Assembly (NCBI RefSeq): GCF_037126465.1
Contig: NC_088202.1
Span: forward strand, 99,727,962-99,791,961
Origin: Ornithodoros turicata
Taxonomy: Eukaryota; Arthropoda; Arachnida; Ixodida; Argasidae
Direction of reading: 5' to 3'
Length of the DNA: 64,000 nucleotides
In this document: positions 56,161 through 64,000 of the stretch, piece by piece
Layout: every line of letters starts with the position of its first letter
How positions within the stretch are numbered: the stretch's first letter is position 1
Translations under genes and position numbers: made by a program
The notes under the pieces: model-generated
Seen by the model: the letters and a program-made list of their open reading frames with translations, nothing else
Told to the model about the DNA's origin: nothing
Databases searched by the model: none

Positions 56161-57666
56161 CTTGACACAATCTGTTATATGCAGCGTCCACGTTATTACC
56201 CACCGTAGTTATGCCCTACTATAGTACGCTGATGTATTCAGTAAGCCCCGCTGTCCCCTACTGCTTCCTGCAGTCATCTCTCCATCTGTCAACGTTCATA
56301 CGCAGCTCATAGCCACATTTGCTTCGTGGCGCTAACACGGAAATACAAAAAAACACATTCAGCAACACCCTCATTCTCGGTCTCACTGCGCAGGAACGCG
56401 AGTTTGTGGTATCGCGTCGACATGGTTTCGCGCAGCGTGGGCCGCGGCCGAGTCGGAGGCGTGGAAGATGCTGACAGCAAACAGGGGCGCGTCAGGTGTG
56501 GCTTACGAGAAGAGGTGTCTGTTCTGGCGGAGGCTGTTTAGACAAAGGGCTAATCGATGAGCGAATGTTATGGGGCGAAAACGATTTGTGATCTGCTGCT
56601 AGTGAATGGGGAGCCGAAGAAATTGGGCCTTTATGTTTTCGCGGCCGTGGAAGCATTATTCCTTTTAATGGCAACCATTCCAATCTTTACAATTCAATCT
56701 TCAGACTTTAAAATGCAAATTATGTAAGTTTCCGTTCAGTTGCTTTTCTGTTGTTTCTTTTTTTTTTTCTTTTTTCATCCTTCGTTGGAAAACAACGCAG
56801 GTGCCTGTCATGGTACCACGTTAGACGTCTCGCGCACCGGTAAGTGATTAGGCGAGTGATTATATGACCGGAAAACATAGAAGTGAACAGACGGAACCTA
56901 AATTTTCCCCAACGAGCTGGACCTGCCCATTTGGTACAACTAACTGATAGGTACATGCTATCTATGCTATAACTCCACTATGTTAAGGATGATGCTGATC
57001 CGGTACATGTGTTAAACGAGTACAGAGGGCCATCCAAAAAAAATTCAGATTAAGACGTCCGATGAACCTTTGTGTGTCATTTTACCGAATAGCGCGAAAA
57101 GTTTTGATGTGTGCAATTTGTTTCCCAGGAAAAGCTCACATAAACATAGCTCCGAGCGTTACCCTTAGCTCGCCACCCCGGGTATAACGAGGAGGAGAAG
57201 GTATGATGCCACGTCACCGATGACGTTACAGGGGGAACTCGTTCTGGTTCGCCGGTCAGTGGAGGTCAGCGCCTGGTCCCCTTGCCGCCATAAGCCAGTT
57301 TTCCCAGTTCTCCCGGAGAATTGGGGATAGAAGGAGCGGCCGAACCATGACCGAGCCAGGAGCAATGCTTTTTCAGAACCCCGAAGAGCCGAGTAGCAGA
57401 CGACAGCGGAGTAGCAGACAACATTTCTCTGGACCAACCAGCGAGCGTGTCCCATGTACCGTCAGCGCGAGGTCCCAGGCAGATCACAGGCTGGTACTGC
57501 TATCCACCGCCGTTGCACACGGTCGCTTTTTGCGGCGTACTTTAAATTCAATTTCTGCGATAATTATGACTCTGTGGTGTGAATTACTTCGCATGGTGCA
57601 TCTTACTGGCCTACTTAACAGTTTTATAGGAGGAAAACAGGGTGTTAAAAATGACTTCTGTGCTAC
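56161..57666. other. No recognised gene
   Basis: Only short or motif-free frames are seen on both strands. A T-rich run lies at 56,757-56,777. Confidence 0.4.
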
Positions 57667-58862
57667 TTTAAAGGGACGGTCGCGTCCAGAAACCCATCTA
57701 TGAAACAGATACCACTATAGTCGTCATCGGCCTACAATTTACTGCTTATATATTAAATGAACGACTTTTAAGGATCAGGTCTGCTTCAGCAGCTGCAGCG
57801 GCTCCGGCGGCAACGAGATCAGCGTGACGACACCCTCTAACAGGAGGAGTGAGAGGGCCTCGATCAGAGGTGAAAGGCGCTGTCCAGACGCCCGCACTGC
57901 AGCGGCATCCCTTTTCTCAAGGCCATGCTCTGATTGGTGATCTAGGGAATGACGTTTTGACCTTTTGTTTTTAGAGTGGGAATTCCTGCATACTCTCAAC
58001 ATCCGGCGTTTGCTCTTGTGTATTCCATCGAATAGCTGTCATACTGTGCTGCTATTCTGCGTAGGATTTTGGATACGGTGATCAGTGTCAACGGGGAATA
58101 AAATAACACCACACTCTAAAAAATATAACTCCTTCTTGTGTGTAATTTGACGATACCCTAACTGACTCCCCTTTTGGTGTATATATACACCCTCTGGCAA
58201 AACTACACCCCTCAGGAAGTGTGTTCTCTGAACACCTCTTTTGTGTAATCTAGCGGTACCCTAACTGACTCCCTTTTTGGTGTATGTCTACACCCCCAGG
58301 CAAACATAATCTCAAAATACCCGCTTCAAAGGCACCTCAATCAACCAGACAAGACAAAATACACCGACAACACTTACAGCACGCTGCAGCGAGACGCTCG
58401 GACGAGTTACTCGATCCGATGGGCACGGCGCATCTGTTGCTTGCATCCGTTCGAGACCCGGAACCATAATCCTTGCAGTGTCATACTAAACTCAGATGGT
58501 CAAATGACCTGTAGTTCACCAAACGACCTCCCCAAAGAACACGAAAACTACCACAACTAACTCCAAATAACCGCAATAGCTGGAGTAAACAGCAGACTGT
58601 TGCCAGGCCTGCCGTAGCGAAGCATTAGAAATTTGATGGCCACTACACCTTTTTCACACCAATTCTCGAAATTACACCCTGCAGAGCGGGACATACACAT
58701 ATTACACCCATTTCAGACCAAAAACATTGTGTATTCTTTTTCTTGAGGGTGTAATAAGGGAGTAAAGCAATTGATACACCCCGATTATACCTAAAAAGGA
58801 GTTTTACTTTTTAGAGTGCATAGTTTCGAAATGGACTGGAACGGATGCGAACGTCCCTTTAA
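57667..58862. mobile_element. TTAA-flanked element (piggyBac-like MITE)
   Basis: TTAA stands at both ends (57,667-57,670 and 58,859-58,862). The terminal repeats are AGGGACGGTCGCGTCC on the left and, in inverse, AGGGACGTTCGCATCC on the right. Target TTAA is the defining feature of piggyBac transposition. The element has no transposase and is enlarged by a second element at 58,112-58,818, which leaves about 490 bp of its own. A related lone end is at 7,139-7,182. Confidence 0.65.
58112..58818. mobile_element. Inverted-repeat element with CACTCTAAAAA ends
   Basis: The left end CACTCTAAAAAATATAACTCC matches the inverse of the right end GGAGTTTTACTTTTTAGAGTG. The inside repeats the words GTGTAATTTGACGATACCC and CTAACTGACTCCC twice (near 58,140 and 58,245), with TACACCC motifs scattered through. 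It lies within the TTAA-type element and shares its end signature with 33,911-34,632. No transposase is present. Confidence 0.6.
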
Positions 58863-59779
58863 ATTTCTCCAATTATCCAACGTACAGCATAAAATGCTCC
58901 CCAAGTTGCAGTCAAGGTTATTGATGTTGTTTCTGACATTAACATTAGGCAGATTTAGAATAGGGTACCCCTGCGCTTTTGGAGCCCCAAGGAAATAAGG
59001 GGTCTTCACTGCGCATACCCAGAACGCAAACAGTATTATGCGCAATGTGCAGCAACGACTCCTTGTTTCTATTGGGCCCCAAAAGCACGTGGGTGCCTTA
59101 CTCTAAAACGACACTTAAAGCCCCCTTTACATATAATAAAGGCAGTCGTGAATGAAGGCAAAGCTAACTTCCTGTAGGCTTACATATCTCGTGCAAAACG
59201 ATATCACATTCGACGACTAATATCAGCTGAAATTATTTATCCTCGGGAGAAATGCTTCACCCACGTTTGTTTTGCATCATACGTTTGCTGTGTTTCCGGT
59301 ATCTCTCCGTGTTCCTATTCCGAACGACGCAACATACTGTTTACCTGCGGCTCAAAAATAAAGACAATTAAAAGAAACAACTGAAATATATCAAACAATG
59401 CGCATACAACTAAAGACTAACTCCGTTGTTCGTATTACTCACAGTTGGGGTATTCACTTTCGCATATACTGCTATGTGTCTCGAAATCCTTGAAAAGTAC
59501 ACGGATGATTGCAAGAAAATTAGATTTTGAGACACCAGAAGAGAATTGTGACATTTTTCATCATGTTCAGTGGGGGGCTTAACTTGTGAGAGTAGCTGAA
59601 ATCGAGGAGAATCGCCAGACATATGTCTGCCTGAATGGCAAGAAAATGAACTAAAATAGGAAGAGCATAGTGTTGTGTCGGTCTCGGTGTCCCGCATTTT
59701 TCCCGTCTGTGTCCCACGTTTCCCATTTTATTGAAAGTAGCGGCAGCGGTTGAGGAGAAAGAGTACGCCGGTATCCGAA
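58863..59779. other. No recognised gene
   Basis: Short frames only; no motif or repeat that I can support. Confidence 0.4.
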
Positions 59780-59903
59780 TTCGTAGCAGAAATATTTTTC
59801 CGCTACCAATTTGAAATGTAACTGAATCGCTACTCCGCTACTAAAAGAAAGAATGAATAGTGTAGCGGCGCTACGAGTATAGCCCCGCTAGGCAAAACAC
59901 TGC
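59780..59903 (-). mobile_element. hAT-like element end with GTAGC repeats
   Basis: On the minus strand the sequence begins CAGTGTTTTGCCTAGCGGGG and continues with clustered GTAGCG, GCTAC and AGTAGCGGAGTAGCG words, the reiterated subterminal style seen in the two other CAG-ended elements here. No matching second end was found in the window, so it is a solo or truncated end. Confidence 0.4.
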
Positions 59904-60465
59904 CTGTAGCACAGTGTGGTCGACAGCTCTAAAGCTAAAACTCAATCCGTGCCTCCGGACACGCGTAAGTTTACCCGATGCCCCTTGGAATTGAACCTCG
60001 TTTCTAATCTCCATAGCAAATACAGTTGTCCGACTGCTGTGGCACTGCGGCGCTGGGATATTATTGTGGAGTGCCCCAAGGCGTTTGTAAATGCAAATCA
60101 TCGTCTCTACGGCAACGGTGACCAACACTGTGTCGTGCAATGGAGCCCGCATGCCGTCTCCTGAATGTTTCGCTGAAAGGCAGGCTTAGATGAAGTCACT
60201 GTAGATTTTCGTGAGCTGCACGGGTGTGTTTGAACCGATGTTTTATAGGTACTCCGTAGTAGTCACCTAGCTCAGAACTCAAATAGTTAAAAGCGCGTGA
60301 TGACTCTACAGATTCTCCCTCAATTCAATTATTCTGTCCACGTATCGTTCATGTCACATCACTGCGGCGAATGCATGGAGACAACAACAACAACAATAGA
60401 TGATGACGATGAGATGGGGTGAATGCATGGAGAGTATTCTGTTGAAGTCTCAAGGACCCATTCAA

Positions 60466-60560
60466 ATAATAACGAATAATAATAAATAATTATAAAAATA
60501 ATAATACAGTAATAATAATAATAATAATAACAACAACAACAACATTATTATTATTATTGT
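60466..60560 (+). repeat. (AAT)n/(AAC)n microsatellite
   Basis: Interrupted AAT units pass into AAC and then ATT units. Such runs often form the tails of I-type LINEs, but no LINE body is attached here. Confidence 0.8.
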
Positions 60561-61274
60561 TAAATCTACACGGAAGGGGAGTTAGCCTATATTGGACTGC
60601 GGAAAATCTCGACCGCCAAGGTTTCGGTAACGTGGGCGAAAAATCGAAAACCGAAAACCGAAACACTGTACCGAACGGAGTACGCCTGAACGTTACCGGT
60701 TGAGCTGCCGAGGCTTCTTTTTCTTTCTTTTTTTTTTGTGTGTGAGTTTGAATTTTTTTAGTTTGTGTGAGTTTGTCTTTGATGCATATGAGAAAACAAT
60801 AATGGAAACATCCCAGCAGGTCCCATACACTCGCCAAACGGTTACAGCACTGAATGGCATCGAATATTGGAGACCAGACTTCATTGTTCATTTTACGATG
60901 CTCATAAACGCTGCGATGTCAGTCCTCATCTTCACGAAAACTGTTCCGTGAACAACGACGCACTTCGCCATGATGAAACTTGATGCGCGAATACCGCATA
61001 AAATGCATGCCGAACAACATCAACTTGTCTATTTGGTCAGTATTAGGCTCAGGTAGAAACTTTATCGAACATGAGTTCCCAAAAATTGCCTTTTTAAACG
61101 CTCGTTGGAAGACTCCCCAAAAGAACATGGTATCTTGACATCCAAGGCGGGGGGTAATAGTGACGTCATAAAGAAAAAATTGGGATGTGAGTTTCGACGA
61201 AGTCGAACTGGCTACCCCAGTGGGCTTACACACAGAAAGTACAAACAGATCAGAGATGATGAACAGAGATGAAC
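60561..61274. other. No recognised gene
   Basis: A CCGAAAACCGAAAACCGAAAC patch near 60,640 recalls the ends of the hAT-like element at 29.3 kb, but no terminus is identifiable. Frames are short. Confidence 0.4.
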
Positions 61275-61460
61275 AGATATGATGATTGAGCTATTTATTA
61301 AGAAAAAAAGGAAGGAAAGGTTAGCCAGGCAAAGAGCCGGCTCGCTGTTCCACAAAAAAAAAAAAAAAGAGAGAGAAGGAAGCAAAGGAAAAAGACGGAA
61401 GGGAAAAGAAGAAAAAGAGGGACAGAAAGAAAGAAAGAAGAAAAGAAACGCTATAACAAC
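61275..61460 (-). mobile_element. LINE family A-like 3' UTR remnant
   Basis: In sense (minus) orientation the segment has GGAACAGCGAGCCGGCTC, then GGCTAACCTTTCC and an AATAAATAG signal, matching the 3' UTR landmarks of the family-A copies. The purine-rich run upstream also matches in style. No coding part and no C tail are attached. Confidence 0.55.
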
Positions 61461-64000
61461 TTCACATGCGTCCATGGGTCGAAGCAGTGATCAACGGTTT
61501 AAGGGCAGTACATCAAACCTTAGACCACGGTACAAGACCATGGTATGGTCATGGATCCACGCTTTCGAAGTCTGACTCGTCGGTATACGAAGCTGATCAT
61601 CCATCCCCTGTCCTTCTGCACTGAAGCAAAGGATCGTATGTTAATTGCATACGTGTTTACGTCGATAAATAAGGGTTCCTCAAACTCAGTTCAATAACTT
61701 GCCACCCTTTTTTGTTTTAGTTTTCGCTGACCACCTATAGAGGATTGCGTTCTGAGTCACTTCTAATTCTCACTCTCACCCGCGATACCGTTTAAGTGAG
61801 AACGATTGAGTAAAATTCACTAACAATGATTTGACGATTGTCAACTATATAGTGAAAACATTGGTAATACTTCTTTGGCCAGATAACATATCAATTTACG
61901 GTAAGAAGGATCTTCTCGAGCAAAGCATATTCGACTGCTGCCGCCTCCCTTACCATAACTGTTTTGACCTGCTTGTAACACTACTAATCCCTATCAGGTC
62001 TTTGCATATACTCGTAGTTCCACTCATCAACTTGCATTCCTTGTCGTTTCGAAGCCTAGAGACGGGGGCTTTGAAAAAGTCCTCTTTAGTAGCAGTGTCT
62101 ATTTAAAGCCATGCCAAGCACAGAGGCTCCCTAATGGGAAGGGGACGGCGCGGATTGCAAGAGTCAGCTGAATATATTATCGAGCGCATTAATGCTTTCC
62201 GTAAGAGGCGCCCGGCCTTTGCTGTGGAAACAATATTCAGCGGCTGCTAGAACCGTGGCAGGCAGTACTGACGCTCACGTCCTGGTCACCGTGCATACTT
62301 GGCGTGCGGTGAATCGTCGTAGAGGTCCTTGTAGTCGTCTTGTTTTTGCTGAAACACTGTGATACAATGAACTGGAGTTGTCACGGTGGTGACTCAGCTT
62401 AATGTACATTCTGCCTTGTCGGCTGGTGAGTCAACTTCCTTTAGTGTGCTGTGTGATCCTATTCTGTTCTGGTTGTTCATCTCATGTCTGTAAAGTGGCT
62501 CTTTGTCGTCCATGTTGTGCCGTTTTGCTCGGTACGGCTACGGCAGCACATTGACAAAATTGATCACGTTTTCACATCTCTTTGCTCATTGTTGTGTGAA
62601 AAGCGATTGCGCGTTTTGGGTAAATGTGCCGAAGGTTCGTGACGTATGTTTGGGAAGTTTAAAATTTCGCAATTTCACATAAATACTACGCTACATGTGT
62701 TGTAAGAACAAGATTGCGCCGCAAATTATTTCAATTCAACTTCAAACGCGCACTGAGAATATCATGTCCTCCATACCCGCTTACCTTACGATGACATGTT
62801 GAACACACGTAAAATAATTCAGCACGAATGCAATTTTTATTGTGTATAGAGGAATCAACTGATGGGGCCTTAGGCCGACCTTGCACACCGTTGAGGCTAA
62901 ACCAGATTGAAGTGACGGTGTATCTAATTCGTTTGTCGTCGTCGCCTATGCTCTGCTGTACTTTGCGATAAGTTTGGCGTGGCGCGGTCAGTAATCCTGA
63001 TTAACTGTGTTGCTGTCGCACCCGGTGATCTACTCCGTGTGTTGCTATGCCAACGGCGCTCCTGTATCCTATTAGGTACAGTACGTGCTTATTGTTCCTT
63101 TTCGCTCTCATTAAGGTGTTGCGGCAGTTCGACGTTGGTTTCTCCTTCCCATTGCAAGGTATGCTCCAGATAGGGAGGTCCTAAGAGATGTTTGTGTTAA
63201 ATGCCATTTGTTTTTGTCCCTGGAAGTCAACCCTACGTTGTTTGGGACACTTGTACACCAATAATGCACATTATTTATCCTTTTCCACCAACGTTTTTGG
63301 ACCATATATAATCACATTGGCACTTCAAGTCTGGTGCGATGATACTCCTTGTCCAACTGCCGTTAGGGGACTCGTTGGTGTAATACCCATACCGGTACCG
63401 CATAATACCATAGCGGAGACGATTATTCCACGGGTGAAGAAAGTGAGACGGAATTTCAAGGAATTGTTCAACCCTTTTGTGTCACTCTAACTGCCCTTGA
63501 TACTTCTCATAACTGCTTCCTCGGTACATTCTTGACTCGTTGATGTTAGAAAATGTTCAACTCGTCTTGATATCTGGATAAATGAAATTATCATCCTGGT
63601 AGTTTACTAAACTTTGCCTCACTCCTTCTGCGTGCAACCTTTGTGAGACGGAGAACGCCTCAAAGGTCTGACACGCCGTCCGCTGCACTTCGTTGCCATG
63701 AGTAGGCACTCGGAGCACGAAGATACAAGACGCCTATAATGGACTCCGTGCCCTTCACAAATAAACGAAAAGAACCTGAAATGAGGACAGACGGAGATGG
63801 ATAACCTCAGATCGCGCGTGATGCATGAGACGACTGCGTGTAGTTTTATCGTCACTTATCCGTATCCCCCATCAGTCACCAGCTTAGCGCCACTTCCATA
63901 CTTGCGCGTCAAATGATGCACCCAGACGTGTTGGCCCCTTCCTGAGCAACTACGTAACCTAGTTTACTGAAGTAACGAAATGGTTTCGGCGCGTTGGTAA
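61461..64000. other. No recognised gene
   Basis: The last 2.5 kb have only short frames without motifs and no clear repeats. Confidence 0.4.

Noticed and set aside
61212..61575. Lys/Glu-rich and Phe/Ser-rich ORFs
   Set aside because: They are translations of the purine-rich 3' UTR of a LINE remnant.

Overview
This 64-kb window looks like repeat-rich, gene-poor nuclear DNA from an arthropod, most likely a tick. The grounds are many 5'-truncated non-LTR retrotransposons of the RT plus RNase H type, a tRNA-headed SINE of a kind known from ticks, and nested hAT-like, TTAA-type and foldback elements. There is no bacterial-style operon organisation. The taxonomic call is an inference. I found no host protein gene that I can defend; almost every long ORF is retrotransposon debris or a chance ORF.

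Layout. 0-7 kb: LINE remnants, a SINE with a cloverleaf head and a 52-bp palindrome. 7.4-9.5 kb: a multi-level nest of inverted-repeat elements. 13.1-15.9 kb: a 5'-truncated LINE (family A) with target-site duplication (TSD). 17.4-20.2 kb: a hAT-like element with a perfect 8-bp TSD, carrying a decayed CR1/Jockey-like LINE that itself holds a 261-bp insertion with a 13-bp TSD. 21.7-23.7 kb: two inverted-repeat elements around a LINE tail. 24.6-27.2 kb: LINE remnants. 29.3-32.8 kb: a second hAT-like element with a perfect 8-bp TSD, interrupted by a family-A LINE with its own 11-bp TSD and an unbroken 716-codon RT-RNase H frame. 36.4-40.5 kb: two head-to-tail LINE fragments. 46.9-50.9 kb: the hammerhead array. 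53-61 kb: palindromes, LINE remnants, a TTAA-type element with another element inside it, and simple repeats. The last 2.5 kb holds nothing I recognise.

The most interesting object is at about 46,860-50,928. It is a 4.07-kb tandem array of an apparently identical 233-bp monomer, about 4.5 copies on the minus strand followed by 13 on the plus strand. Each monomer carries a type I hammerhead self-cleaving ribozyme. The conserved core (CTGATGA, stem II, GAAA, GTC cleavage triplet) is complete. Stem I is compensated over 6 + 13 bp around an internal loop, and stem III is a very short palindrome. A transcript of the array should cut itself into 233-nt units suited to circularisation, the signature of retrozymes (small non-autonomous retroelements that spread through circular RNA). 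The head-to-head inversion joins at a 4-bp microhomology, and both outer ends lie in (TA)n tracts.

How the parts fit: the window is a nested record of transposition. Inverted-repeat DNA elements served as landing sites for LINEs. Family-A LINEs end in C-rich 3' tails and may have supplied reverse transcriptase to other elements. Which machinery moved the hammerhead repeat is not shown by the sequence.
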